Below, piece by piece: positions 11,552 through 22,657 of a stretch of 64,000 nucleotides of DNA. The notes beneath the pieces were generated by a model. That model did no database searches. It was given only the letters and a program-made list of their open reading frames with translations, and was not told the origin of the DNA. Location of the stretch: the NCBI GenBank assembly GCA_963675135.1, contig OY776133.1:35799494-35863493 (forward strand), written 5' to 3'. Made by a program: the position numbers and the translations under genes. Positions within the stretch are counted from its first letter, which is position 1; every line of letters starts with the position of its first letter. Source of the stretch: Galeopsis tetrahit. Lineage: Eukaryota; Streptophyta; Magnoliopsida; Lamiales; Lamiaceae.

Positions 11552-11660
11552 TCAAGTGAAGCTGGAAATGTAAATGAACACGAGCTTGGTACGCAACAAT
11601 GTGAAGTGAGTTTGAGATAGAAACTTTGTGAAGACATCCACAAAATAATGCACTTTTATT
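11552..11660 (-). pseudogene. C-terminal remnant of copia pol
   Basis: The last ~35 codons on the minus strand read VDVFTK...SQTHFTLLRTKL, the characteristic end of copia RNase H (ADxxTK...RF..LR.KL), directly before the 3' LTR. The preceding open frame is hydrophobic and shows no RT or integrase motif. Confidence 0.55.
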
Positions 11661-12000
11661 GTCATACAACAGGATAAAAATAACGGAAATTCAGAATCAC
11701 CAAATAGGACTTGCCAAAACGCATAAAAGTGGGAAGCAAATGCATCGAAACACTGAAATCCTTTGAATGACGAACAATGACAAAAAATCAGGCAAGAAAC
11801 ACTTGCAAATGTGTCGAAAGCAGTTGATTCGAGCACAAACCAAATAGATCGGAGGAGCGAGCAACCAATGATATTGATCAAAGGCTCTTCGCATAGAGAG
11901 GAAAGCAGAAGAAAAAAGATGTAGTGTGAGGTTATAGAGAAAATTAAAGTGTAGGTGAGTGTGACTAACACCATATGAGTGAAAACAGTCATGGAGATAA

Positions 12001-12345
12001 CTTGATTGGCCATGAGATCGAATGAGGAGACATGCTCGCTCGAAGAAAAAATAAATTAGGGGGGACGAGGAGACTTGCTCGCTCGAGAAGAAGAAGAAGG
12101 GGGGGCGAGGAGACTTGCTCGCTCGAGAAGAAGAAGAAGGGTGACGAGGAATACTAGCTCGTCAGTGGCAGCTAAAAGCGATCGGGAGAGATAACGAGGG
12201 AGATCAGCTCGTTCGAGATAAATAAACAAGGCGGAGACAAGGGATACCTGCTCATCGAAGACACCGAAAAATTGAGAAGAAAGGGAAAGGGGCAAGGCGG
12301 CGACGGGGGATACCAGCCCGTCGAAGACGCCGAAAAAATAGGAAG
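12001..12345. repeat. Imperfect tandem repeats in the copia leader
   Basis: Two near-identical ~45-bp units with CTTGCTCGCTCGAGAAGAAG at 12060-12140, a diverged third at 12025-12060, and a second pair containing GAAGACRCCGAAAAA at 12255-12345. GA/GC-rich and unlike the surrounding DNA. It lies between PBS and gag start, so it is probably part of the element's 5' leader. Confidence 0.6.
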
Positions 12346-12382
12346 GGAAAGAAAAAGGTTTCAGTGTATTAGGTTGATACCA

Positions 12383-12589
12383 TGTGAGAATTATATTCAA
12401 TGACCGTTAATGAGATGATAAGAGTGGTCCACTATAAATAGCGACTTACAAGTGAGATAAACAAAGAAATAAATATAAATCATATCTTTGAGAATAAATC
12501 AAAGATAATGACTAACATAAATAAAAGACTGTTACGTATAATATATTATTCTATTCCTATTATATATTATTTTATAATATTCTCTAATA
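12383..12589 (-). repeat. 5' LTR of the deleted copia element (207 bp)
   Basis: Read on the minus strand it begins TATTAGAGAATATT and ends TTCTCACA directly before the PBS-like TGGTATCA. Its outer 77 bp match 11468-11544 with few differences. Confidence 0.7.
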
Positions 12590-13163
12590 GTAATATACCT
12601 ATACAAAAATATTTTATTTTTTTCTCTAAGAAAATTTGATGGAAAAATAATTTTGGAATTCATATTCAATAATTTACATGGTTGAATAGTCTATTGGCAC
12701 ATATTATTTGGAAACAAAAATTTCAATTGAATAATGTAGTTCGAATTAGCGTTGAAATTTGCTATTGATAAAATTACAACGCCCATTTTTTCAGAAGTTG
12801 TATTTTTGTTAGAATCACTGATTCCAACGAAAAAATGCCACTGGAATTTTATTGGTATCTTGTATAGAATGAAGGGTCGGGATCGAGTTTGAGTAGTTTG
12901 ACATATTTACTTATGAAGCTCGAGCTGAGCTTAGTCTATACCAAACATAAATGTACTTTTAAACTTATTTGATATCTAAATTGAACCGAGCTCAAACGAA
13001 CTTTTACTGAACAATCTCGCATTAAGTATCAAGTAGCTTGATTTGATTTTCGACCCTAATAACATATTTTATATAATTTTGAACACTTGTTGTAATATTT
13101 AATCATTCATAATGAAGTATTTTTGTTGATATTTCTATTATATTTAAGATCACCACTACTCAC
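12590..13163. other. AT-rich intergenic DNA, possible decayed MITE
   Basis: No coding signal. A weak inverted pair AGGGTCG...CGACCCT at 12873-13057 encloses a ctcgag-rich segment and may be a decayed hAT-type MITE. No target duplication is visible. Confidence 0.35.
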
Positions 13164-13549
13164 ATCTAAATGAGTCAAGTCGAGCCGATTTTTAAATATC
13201 AAGCTCAACTAGATAAAAACTCGAACTCGGCTCGACTCGACTCGACTCAATTACCTATATCATTTTTAAAATTAATAATAAAATATATTTTTTCTAAAAT
13301 AAAAATAAACTCGAGCTCGACTTGATTACTTATATATAAATATAAATTATACTATATTAATGGCAAAATAGTAAATATTGTCCAATCTCGATTAGACTCA
13401 CGAGCTTTTCGAGCCGAGTATTTATGAGCTCGAACTCGATAGCTACTCGAGTAGCTCGAAACTCGACTCGATTAACTTTGAATTGATTTCAATATTTTTC
13501 TGAATTGAACACGAGTAACTCGCGAGTTGACCCGACTCACTTACACCCC
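13164..13549. mobile_element. hAT-type MITE rich in CTCGA/TCGAG
   Basis: Termini are related in inverted orientation (ATCTAAATGAGTCAAGTC against the reverse of GACCCGACTCACTTACA). They are flanked by CTACTCAC (13156-13163) and CTACTCTC (13550-13557), an 8-bp duplication with one mismatch. The interior is full of CTCGAGCTCG-type motifs. Non-coding. Confidence 0.5.
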
Positions 13550-13639
13550 CTACTCTCATCTCCAAAATTATATAAGCACCCCCATTTATTAAGTATACCC
13601 CTAAAAAATTAATTTACATTACTACACCCCCATTTCTCT

Positions 13640-13673
<34 letters not shown>

Positions 13674-14739
13674 ATAACCTTACTTTCCTCAAAACAAAAA
13701 ATAATAATTTCCTACTTTTTTCTATTCTTATTAATGTCCCTAACCTAAAAAAGAAAAATCATAAAAAAATAAAAAAAATCTAGCTGAATAAAAGCTGAAC
13801 ATATTAAAAACAAATATCATTGAATCTTAAAAAATATATAAATAAAAAAATTAATTAAGAACACAAAAAATTTTAAAAAGTAAAAAACTAAATAAAATAT
13901 TAAAAAATAAATTAAATTTAAGGAGAATTAGTATAAAAAATTAAATTAATAATAAAAATCTAAAGAAACCTAAATAAAACCGATAAAATATTAACAAAAT
14001 CACCGAAAATCGATTAAGCCTTTAATTAAAAAATAACAAACTATAAAATCGATTAAGCCTTTATAAAATTTTAAAATATTAAATAAATAAATTATAAATT
14101 TATTAATATTTTATATAATTTTTCAAATTTTTATTATTTAAATTAAATAAAAAATCAAGAAACACCCCTCCCCCTCCACCTCCACCTCAAACCCATCCAC
14201 ATTCGCATCAATGGTTCTGCATGTCCCACCTTAAACCCCCTCCCCATGTCTGCAACTGAACCTCAAATTCTCTTGCCCTCATGTCAAGTACCTTGCATTT
14301 TAGTGAAATTTTCATTTCCCTCCATAATACCTATTAAATTCCCTCCACAATATTAAAATTATCTTCAAATAGAAATTTATATTCGCGCCTTTACTAGAAC
14401 TGATCAGATTTGAACAACTTGAATTATACCGTTTTTATTTTTTTTTCTTAAAGTGAATCAATTGTGTTATTTGGAATGGAATCTTGTTAGGTATGGCTTC
14501 TGTATCTCTTCAAACACATATAGAACTTCTCATTTAAGGTAATCATTTTTTATTCTATTCACTAAAATATATGGAATACAATACTAGCTTGTGTCGTTCA
14601 TTTACCGATCAATGGTAAACAATGACTTTTCCATTTTCTTTAATTATGTTTTAATTAATATTTTTGAATGCAGTTTAAACATGAACAACACAAATGAAGA
14701 AGAAGGTGAGTTTTTTGCTCAATGCTCTCATGAGCTACA
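13550..14739. other. AT-rich intergenic DNA with (CA)n(TA)n microsatellite
   Basis: A (CA)/(TA) microsatellite lies at 13640-13673. The next 500 bp are A/T homopolymer-rich. At 14480-14735 there are weak splice-like signals (for example gcag at 14673 and a gtgag donor near 14707), but no supported gene. Confidence 0.4.
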
Positions 14740-16030
14740 TGTTGGGATATTCATCCTACCCCTAATTTGATTAGAGTTTATGTATTTAGTTTTGATGGCC
14801 AAAACCAGATCATAACTCAAGTGTTAGAGTTTCAATTTGTAATCTAGTGATAGGTTACTTAAGTTGTCTTATAAAGTTTAGTAGATTAGAATAAAAGTCT
14901 AAGTCTTAGTAAGTGGAATCAATTGTATATATCAACTGATACCAAAACTGGATCAACACATGTTTGCTCAAGATTTAAAGAGTAGAAGACTGGAGACACT
15001 CGAAGTTCATTAGTGAAATCAGACTGAAAGTTTCTTGTATACCTTATCAGATGATAGTAGCTACTCGAGATCAGCAGAACAGAAGATGCCAGTTGATATG
15101 AACTTCACCAAATCTTGTCAAGCAAGTCGAATATCATATGACTGACTCAAACAGAAGACAAGACTGCAAGTCTAACAACTCGGCTGATGTGGACCAATTA
15201 GAAGATGACAACACAGCTATGAAGTTGACTTGGACTAGGGTTTCAGTGATCTTCATCACAGTCGTACAAAGCATTTAATGCACATTCCTTTTTAAGGATA
15301 TGTCGTACAAAAAATCAAGGAGACATCCAATCCATGAAGACCTCGTCCCAAAAATAGAAGATATGTTGGAACGGCTAGTTTGAAGCACATTTCTCTCTAT
15401 AAATAAAGATGTTGTTCACTTGAACAGCTACGGAAACTATACGCGAGAGAACTCATCAGCTGACCTCAAGAACACTTAGGCATTCTGAAATCTTATATCG
15501 AGTTCCATAGAGCCTGAAGTTATTTTCTATCCTTAGTTCTAAGTTTCCAGATTCTAAGCCAGATTCAAGATTCATATCCTAAGAGCTTAGACAATGTGAT
15601 TCTTACACACTTAGTTGGTTATAAACTCATACTTTACTTTATTCGTAGTTAACTTGTAAAGAGTATTTGTTCTCTTCATAACAAGTACATATGTATACAC
15701 TAAAGAAGTGTATCTCTATCAAAGTCTTCTCTTGGGACTATAAAGTAGCAAAGACCTTTGTTTAAAGAAATTAACATTACGATTGAGTCGTGAGAGTGGA
15801 CGTAGAACAAGTTGTTCGAACCACTATAAATATTTATGTTATTTACTGTTTATTGATTATTCATTTATTCATACTTTACAAAGCATAAGTTTTCAAAAAG
15901 AGTCGAAATTCACTAAGTATAGATTTTACTATCAGTAGATATCCTATCAACTGATATCATACATTGTTTGATAAAGCCATTCTTTATTAAACGGTTTTCA
16001 TTCAACTCACGAGTCTAATATTTACCTCTT
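14740..16030 (+). repeat. Copia LTR fragment, 3' end missing
   Basis: Starts TGTTGGGATATTCATCC, like the LTR at 61523. It contains a TATA box (TATAAATA near 15400) and the block GTGAGAGTGGACGTAGAACA (about 15790), shared with 62512-62545. The TTCACCCCCCTCTAGAC block that ends the related LTR is absent, so the right boundary is approximate. Probably a truncated or diverged solo LTR of the same broad family. Confidence 0.6.
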
Positions 16031-16545
16031 TCAGCTTCTAAGAGAAAATCTCACTTTTGATAAAAAAAGAATAAGTGAGTGACCAAATTTGATAGTGACT
16101 AAATGTGGGTGACCAACTTTGAAAAGAGGTAAATTTCGGTGACCAAAAGTGATATTTTTTTCCTTTTATTTTCACCACATGTCCTTACTTTTTTCCACAC
16201 TAACAAAAGCTTTTATTTACAATAAAGTAGAAATTCTCATAATATCCTTTAAAAAAAAGTAAATTTATCACCTTTAATATCAATAAATAATTTCTACATT
16301 AAATTTTGTGCAAACAGTAAATGTTGAAATAAATATAAAACTGAGATATCGAGTAATATTTTTGAAAAATAAGTTGAAATGTTGGTATTTTTTTTGAAAC
16401 TTATAAGATATGAATATGTGTATATTGTAAGAGTGGGGATTGTGAAAATTATTTATATTTAGGGGTTTGCAAACTTTTGTGTGACAAACTAAAAAAGAAA
16501 GTATGAAATCTTTTAGGCCAAGTTTGATAGTTTATATTAAATTTA
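16031..16545. other. Non-coding AT-rich stretch
   Basis: Short GTGACCAAA-type repeats at 16077-16160. From about 16515 it holds the left arm of a MITE whose right arm is at 17241-17340. No gene. Confidence 0.4.
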
Positions 16546-17240
16546 GGAGAGGTGTATTCAATTGAGATTCTATTGCATTTTTTTAGACTTTAAAAAGTAC
16601 GTGGATTTATAAAATTCATAGAGTCCATACAAAGTTTGACTGACTTTTTTTTATTGATTTATATGAATTTTGATAGACTTGACAGGATTGTGGAATATAC
16701 TTTTTTTATTGATTTACATAGATTTTCATAATCTCCGGTATTGATGCGAAGAGATTTTTTTAATGTGAATTATTTTTTTAAATTAATATTATATATATAT
16801 ATATATAAAAAGTTTATATATTAATTCGAGTCGGGTCGGATATCCGCGGGTCGGACATAAGACTCAGACCCGACCTATGCTCAATAAGGGACGGATCCGA
16901 CCTGACCCAAAGCTCGCGGGGTGGGTGGGTACCCGCGGGTCGGGTCAATATTGCCATCCATACTTTTGATCTTTCGTCTTCAGAGTTCTCTGAGAGAATC
17001 CGTTGAAATCTCTTATTTTTAGAAGATATTTTGGATAATGAAATTTATTTATATTTTTGGAGGAGAATCCAACAAAATCCATTGAGTATTAAAATGCATA
17101 AACTGTTGAATACCTAAAGATTTTTAAAAACTTTTTAAAATACCTCAAAAATTTTAAAAACTTTTGAAAATGTGAATTGAATACCTCCAAACTTTGAAAG
17201 TCCAAAAAAATCCTAAAGAATCTACAACCAATACACTCCC
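16546..17240. mobile_element. PIF/Harbinger-type element A
   Basis: TTA on both sides (16543-16545 and 17241-17243). Termini GGAGAGGTGTATTCAATTG and the inverse of CAATACACTCCC match the family of the larger element at 22658-23741, which carries a transposase remnant. The long subterminal inverted regions are shared too. A GC-rich block (16820-16960, repeated GGGTCGG/CCGACC) is foreign to the family and is probably a nested MITE piece. No coding capacity. Confidence 0.6.
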
Positions 17241-17964
17241 TTAGATTAACTTTAATTTATCTCAACTTTATAATTTGTTTGATAATTTAGATATAAAGTA
17301 GATTATGCTTTAAAATCTAAAAAGTTTAGATATCATTCTAATCTAGTCTAATTAGTCTTTCTGCTATCATGGTCTTAGGAAATGTTTGTTTTGGGATGTA
17401 AAATTCGAATTTGAGATTTTGAAATCTAACTCATGTTCTATTTTGGGATTTAGAAATAGGATTTCAAAACCTCACCCAATAAAATATCTATAAATCATAC
17501 CAAAGTCAATCCTATAAATACCTACAAACTTATATAAACACCTATAAACCATATATTATAAAGTTAAATCATACGCCATTTAAATCCCAAAACAAATACA
17601 AACATACAAGTCATTAGAATTTCAAAATCCACTAAATTTTGAAATTTGAATTTCAAAATTCTCAAAATTTCAAAACAAACATTCCCTTAGGGACGAAGAG
17701 AGTAATAATTAAACAGACCAAAAACGGTACGTACAACTTAAGTAAATACTACTTCCTTCGTCCCAAAATAACTTTCATGCTTTTCTTTTCAAAATGTTCC
17801 ACAATAACTTTTACATTTTTTTTCAAAATGTCTCACAATAATTTTCACACACTTAAAATGGAATATTTATAAACTACACCCTCACAATATCCATAATTTT
17901 ACACAAAATGTCATTATTTTTTATCTCACACATACACACAAATCAACTCATTTATTTACTTTAT
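17241..17964. other. MITE arm, truncated Stowaway end and AT-rich DNA
   Basis: 17241-17340 is the right arm of a MITE also present at 24521-24985. At 17745-17775 there is a Stowaway-like left end (CTTCCTTCGTCCCAAAATAA) with no matching right end. The ORF at 17639-17872 has no recognisable motif. Confidence 0.45.
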
Positions 17965-18214
17965 GACAGAGTCTAGTATGCACTCGAGTGCATGTTGTGC
18001 ACCCTAATCTAAAGAAAAGTGTATGTTATTAAACTGAAAAGTACAACACAATATTACTAAAAAGTGTAAGTCACTATGACTAAAAATATTATTATACAGT
18101 TTAATAATTGAAAAGTGCAACACCATTTACCAAAAAGTGTAAGTCAGTAAACTGAAAAGTGCAACATGGACTAGGGTACACAACATGCACTCGAGTCCAT
18201 AGCAGACCAACCCC
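17965..18214. mobile_element. Mutator-like MITE, copy 1
   Basis: A 250-bp element with ~38-bp terminal inverted repeats around TGCACTCGAGTGCATGTTGT. The flanks share TACTTTAT (17957-17964 and 18215-18222), part of a 9-10-bp duplication. The interior holds alternating GAAAAGTGCAACAC and AAAAAGTGTAAGTCA units. It is almost identical to the reverse complement of 54300-54548. Confidence 0.7.
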
Positions 18215-18551
18215 TACTTTATACATAAAAATTTACAAAATTAATTCTCAAAACTTTATTCATTATCGCACTTTCTTACTATGTGTCCACACAACCAAAA
18301 AAAACTAAATGGGCAATTCATGTGTTTTACTTGAAATTTCCCCTCACTTTAGAACAGCCTGGAGTCTCCCTATTAATTCCAGCCAGTCAATAGTCTTTCA
18401 ATTATTTTTTCATTCTAATCCTTAATTCTTGCCTTATCCAGAAAAGGGTCTTCATTTTATGGGTCAAATTAATAATCACATTTTACCATTTTCTTTACCA
18501 AACAATTTATAAAGGAATCCTTATCACTTGCAAATAGTGCAATATTATTTC

Positions 18552-19747
18552 ATGGCAATCTATAACGGAATACTTAGCAATGAGGAAAGCATTTCTACCC
18601 ATTGGGATTCCAAAGAGAAAGCCATTTTGCAGGAAGGCCTAATGAAGAAGTGAGATTTTATTTCATATCATTAACCTTTTTCTTCTCATACCTTCATGAT
18701 TCTTAATTTCAACTACTTAATACATGATGCATTTATCATTTATGGCATATTCAAGATCAAGAGATTCCTATATATCTTTTGTTTGAGTTTTGTGATCCTA
18801 GGCATATATATGACATACTTGAAAGAAAAAAATTGTGTGGGACCATATCAGTATATCACAAATCTTTTTTCATTTGAATTTAATTTTTTTTTTTTTAAAT
18901 TTTATATTTGTTAAAATGTGGTCAAATTGATGTATTTTTAAATCGCACTTAATTTTTTTTTGTTATGTCACGGTATCCGATCCTAGATCGACTAATCTGA
19001 GGGGATCAATCTCACCGTCCACTTGCGGGGGTCCATTTAAAGTCAGAGTTTTGTGTTTTGTATGGACATGGCCTCATAGGAATTGTTTGCATCTCAAGGG
19101 TTTCGAATCTGAGAATTAGAGAGGAGCACATTCCTAAGTCCCGAGCCTACACTGCACTTAAAAAATTGATAATGTTCTTAACAAAAATAATTATCACTTT
19201 TTACATCAAGTCAAGGGAGACCTGTCTCACTGAATAAAATGTGTGAGACGATCTCACCCGAGACTAACTTTTTTTTCTAATATACATATCTTGAATTATT
19301 TTTATGTCTTCAATTTTATAAAATTTTGTTATTTTGCCCTCGTCCCCTAAAGATATTTTTTAATAACATTATATGATAGTCCACTTTTGAACGAAATCCT
19401 GCATACATTCTTATATATGTCAAAAGTAGTGTTACATTAATTAAGTTAAGAAAAAAATGGTGCAGATATGCATGTGAGTCGAAGGTTTTTCGTTATGTTA
19501 AGATTGCTGCACGCCTACGAGGCAAAACTGTCCGGGACGTGGCACTACGCTGCATATGGATGACTGTAAGTTGAAGTTCCACTTGTAAACTAGTTTCACC
19601 ACAAAAAAGGCACTGTTTACTGACGGATTTACCAATATACTTTGCTTAATTTGCAATTTTTTTAACGTCTTTACAATGATCTTACAGAAGAAAGAAAGTA
19701 GCAAGAGAAGGAAACAACACATCAATATTGGGAGGAAACATACATAA
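18552..19747 (+). pseudogene. SANT/Myb-like gene fragment (DUF3755-type), three exons
   Basis: Three splice-compatible exons: 18552-18649 (ATG, then STHWDSKEKAILQEGLMK, donor AA|GTGAG), 19466-19565 (acceptor GCAG; KYACESK, then RYVKIAARLRGKTVRDVALR) and 19688-19747 (acceptor TTACAG; KKESSKRRKQ, then TAA). The phases fit (2, then 0). The W...EE-like helix followed by KIAA...KTVRDVALRC.W matches the SANT-like domain of plant DUF3755 nuclear proteins. The frame stops 20 codons into the third exon, and the conserved C-terminal region was not found in the next 800 bp. It is therefore most likely a truncated pseudogene or gene scrap, though a short protein cannot be excluded. Confidence 0.62.
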
Positions 19748-20536
19748 ACAAACAAAGGTTAACATCTGATTTGTCTTTTTTATTTGAATAAATATGAAAC
19801 AAGAGTTGGATCATATCTTAGATTTGAAATCATAATTAATTGTTTTAGATGTATTGAGACATCCGTCCAAATATTTCAACTGACCTAAATTGAATCATAA
19901 ATTAAGTGTGTTTAGATCTGATTAGAGATATTTATCTAGTGTTTGATTAAAATTTTATTTTGTTTTCCAAAAAAAAAAAAAACATTTTATTTTGGACTAA
20001 TTTGCCCTAGCAAACTAGGTTTAATATTTTTCAAATATCTTTTATCGTTTTCAATTATCATCTTCCCATTACTGCAAAATTTTTTTAACAATGCTCACAA
20101 AAATCTTTCTTTAATTTGTGCAGAGTTCAGAGGCTGAAGCTGGAATATGATACATTCTTTTATCAAGAAACATTGTTTTTTTTAATGATCGAATAATACA
20201 CTCAAGTTGTTTGTTATTGCAAATTAAGGCTATCAAGCAATATTGTTTTTTTAATGATCAAATAATACACTCAAGTTGTTTGTTATTGCAAAGGCTATTT
20301 CAGAAATATGTTGTGGGAGTGTCTTGTTTTCAATGAGACTACAATTTAGGTTCTAGTAAATTTTTTTTAAGCATGGGGAGATTAGCTTTCATTATTGCAA
20401 ACGTAAGGTGATTCGGTTAGTCTAATCATAAAGTTTTATCACTCAATCCACTAGGCGGTAAGGCCAAGTTGAAAATCCTTGCCACATCCTGGGGAATTAG
20501 ATGTTGAATAAGGTTCTCATCCCAAACCCACTCGGC
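19748..20536. other. Non-coding DNA after the SANT fragment
   Basis: AT-rich. Contains a possible extra acceptor (GTGCAG at 20120) and a tandem duplication (listed separately). No further exon of the SANT gene is recognised. Confidence 0.4.
20163..20298. repeat. Tandem duplication, ~68-bp unit
   Basis: The segment AATAATACACTCAAGTTGTT and its flanks occur twice head to tail with a few mismatches and a small length difference. Confidence 0.85.
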
Positions 20537-20951
20537 GGTGTTTGTTTTGGGATTGGTCCATCTGGATTTGGATTGGCCCAATCCCAATTCAATCTCTCTC
20601 AATCCATTTCAATCCAAATACAAATATCAATTCACCCCTATAATACACATATACATCTATTTTTATACAATCAAATCATTATTTTTCTTTTCAATCACTC
20701 ATTCTCTCTCCTACTTTTCTTTTTCCTCTTACTTTTCTTTCGCACACTCATTTTCTCTCCTACTTTCTTCTCTCTCTTACATTTCTTTCACTACTAAAAT
20801 TAATAAAATATTATAACATCAGTTTTGATGTGATATAGAGTTACATCTACCCCTACTTCTCAATTCTTAACCAAACACAACTTACATACAATTACTATTC
20901 ATGGATTACCCAAATCTCAATCTAATCCACCACAATCTCAAACCAAACACC
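20537..20951. mobile_element. MITE with GGTGTTTG termini, copy 1
   Basis: Inverted ends GGTGTTTGTTTTGGGATTGG and the inverse of CAATCTCAAACCAAACACC. A second copy in opposite orientation is at 22243-22582. It abuts the LINE fragment to its right. Superfamily not assigned because no clear duplication is visible. Confidence 0.6.
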
Positions 20952-22099
20952 ACCAAAGGGATTACTAGGATCCGGCACCCAAGGTTCATCCCAAATTTGA
21001 ATCATATCCCCCGACCCAATTTTCCAGCGCATGCCCGCTCGGATCAAATCTCTACACGTGTGCAAACTCGACTAGGTGTAACTTGAATTCCAACCCAAGT
21101 TGGCATTAGTGAAATCTCCCTCGGGAAGTATCGTGCTTTAGGTAATCTACAAACCAAATCTTTCGGGTCCGTAACAAGACACCATTCCATTTTCCCTAAG
21201 AGTGCAAGATTAAATTTATGAAAGTCTCTAAAGCCTCTGTCCCCAGCTTCTTGGTCGACACAAAGTTTCTCCCAACGCATCCAATTGATGCCTCTCGAAG
21301 CATCTGTCGAGTTTCCCAACCAAAATTTATTAATCATCACATGGAGTTCATCCAGAAGAGTTTATGGGAGCAGAAATGTCATCACGCAGTAATTCGATAT
21401 CGCTTGCATTACAACCTTTATAAGGCCCTTTTTTCGGCTTTGGAGTTTTTTTTCTTGCACCAATCCTACAGCTTCTGTCATAATCTTTCCTTTATATACT
21501 AAATATCTCTATCTTTTTGCGCCCCACTAGAGACGGCGGCCAAATATGTATTAGTGCGGCAACCCCAAGTATCTCCATGTATTAATCGGATTATGCACCC
21601 CGAATATCAGCTTAATAGCAGTCGACCCGTTTAACCTCTTGTACATTCTTACTAAAGAAAACTTCCGACTTTGCATAATTCACAGCTTGACCAGACACCT
21701 GTTCATACTCATCAAGGATGCCCATTAGTCTCTCACATTCCTCCTTTGTAGCTGGATAGAAGAGTAGACTGTCATCAGCGATTAGCAAATGTGTGATCTT
21801 CGGAGCTCGACGACAGACTCTATTTCCATGAAGCACCCCACTCTCGCTAGTAAAGTTAAGGGCAGTCGACAACCCTTCAGAACATAAAATACACAAATAG
21901 GGCGATAAGGGGCCGCCCTGACGAAGGATCCACCTGACCCACTGGTCCAACAAAAATCCTCATTCACCTGCACTGAGTATTTAACTGTAGTAACACACAG
22001 AGTCCGTCTTGTTGATCCACCCACATACCATCATCGGACAACAGCCTAGTAAAGCGATTCCTCTTCTTTCGGGTGGTAGCCGATTGGTGAAAAAACTTA
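20952..22099 (-). pseudogene. LINE ORF2 fragment (RT and post-RT region)
   Basis: Minus-strand frames read, in order, a pre-RT segment (SATTRKKRNR, 22025-22090), RT pieces (GGPLSPYL near 21900; IADDSLLFYP near 21780, normally FADD), a segment VNYAKSEVFFSK, then post-RT text (WMRWEKLC and LNFKFNLALLGK-like, 21044-21340). It is an L1-type plant LINE with internal deletions and frameshifts. The piece at 23745-23985 belongs upstream in the same order, with MITEs now between them. Confidence 0.7.
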
Positions 22100-22654
22100 G
22101 GTTGTGTTTGGATAGAGGGATTTGATTTGAGGAGGTATTTCAAATGAAAGGATGGATTTTAAATGACATGGTTTTAGGGAGGATTTAAAATCCTCTCAAT
22201 TTTAACTAAAAAAATATGCTTAAGGATTCTAAATCCTAAGGTGGTGTTTGGTTTGGGATTGATTTGGATTGGATTTGGATTGTGGTGGATTGGATTGGGA
22301 TTTGGATAATCCATGAATAGTAATTGTGTGTATAACTTGTGTTTGGTTAAGGATTGAGAAGTAGGGGTAGATATAACTTTATGTCACATCAAAGTATGAG
22401 AGAGAAGAAAGTATGAGAGAGAATGAGTGGTTGAAAAGAGTGATTTGATTGTATAAAAATAAGTGTATAGGTGTATTATAGGGGTGGATTGGTATTTGGA
22501 TTTGTATTTGGATTGAGATGGATTGAGAGAAATTGGATTGGGCCAATCCAAATCCGGATTGGCCAATCCCAAACCAAACACCGTTACCTTTTAATCCAAA
22601 CAAGTGGAGTGGATTTAAAATCCATAGATCAAATCCCTCCATCCAAATTGAGCC
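22100..22654. mobile_element. PIF/Harbinger-type MITE with nested MITE
   Basis: TTA on each side (22097-22099 and 22655-22657). Termini GGTTGTGTTTGGATAGAGGG and the inverse of CCCTCCATCCAAATTGAGCC. It contains a second MITE at 22243-22582. Its right TTA is also the left TTA of the next element. Confidence 0.6.
22243..22582. mobile_element. MITE with GGTGTTTG termini, copy 2
   Basis: Same family as 20537-20951, reverse orientation (GGTGTTTGGTTTGGGATTG ... CAATCCCAAACCAAACACC). Nested in the element at 22100-22654. Confidence 0.65.
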
Positions 22655-22657
22655 TTA

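Larger units (their letters stand above)
11468..12589 (-). mobile_element. Deletion derivative of a Ty1/copia element, host of the Sirevirus insertion
   Basis: A short element with a complete LTR at 12383-12589, a PBS-like TGGTATCA (minus strand, 12382-12375), an 838-bp internal region and an LTR remnant at 11468-11544. The internal region keeps a gag leader at one end and the last 35 or so codons of pol (VDVFTK, LLRTKL) at the other; all between is gone. A purine-rich GGAGG precedes the remnant LTR. The rest of that LTR should lie beyond the left end of the Sirevirus, outside the window. It resembles a TRIM, but the retained coding termini show it arose by internal deletion. Confidence 0.72.

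Noticed and set aside
11552..12013. 153-residue hydrophobic membrane-like protein
   Set aside because: The hydrophobicity comes from a T-rich frame of a deleted copia element; only its last codons match pol.
18970..19140. Possible SINE on the minus strand (GATTCGAAACCC-like B box)
   Set aside because: No A-box partner, tail or target duplication could be shown; it also lies in the intron of the SANT fragment.
20501..20816. Overlapping ORFs of about 95 residues
   Set aside because: They fall entirely within a MITE and are composed of its low-complexity core.
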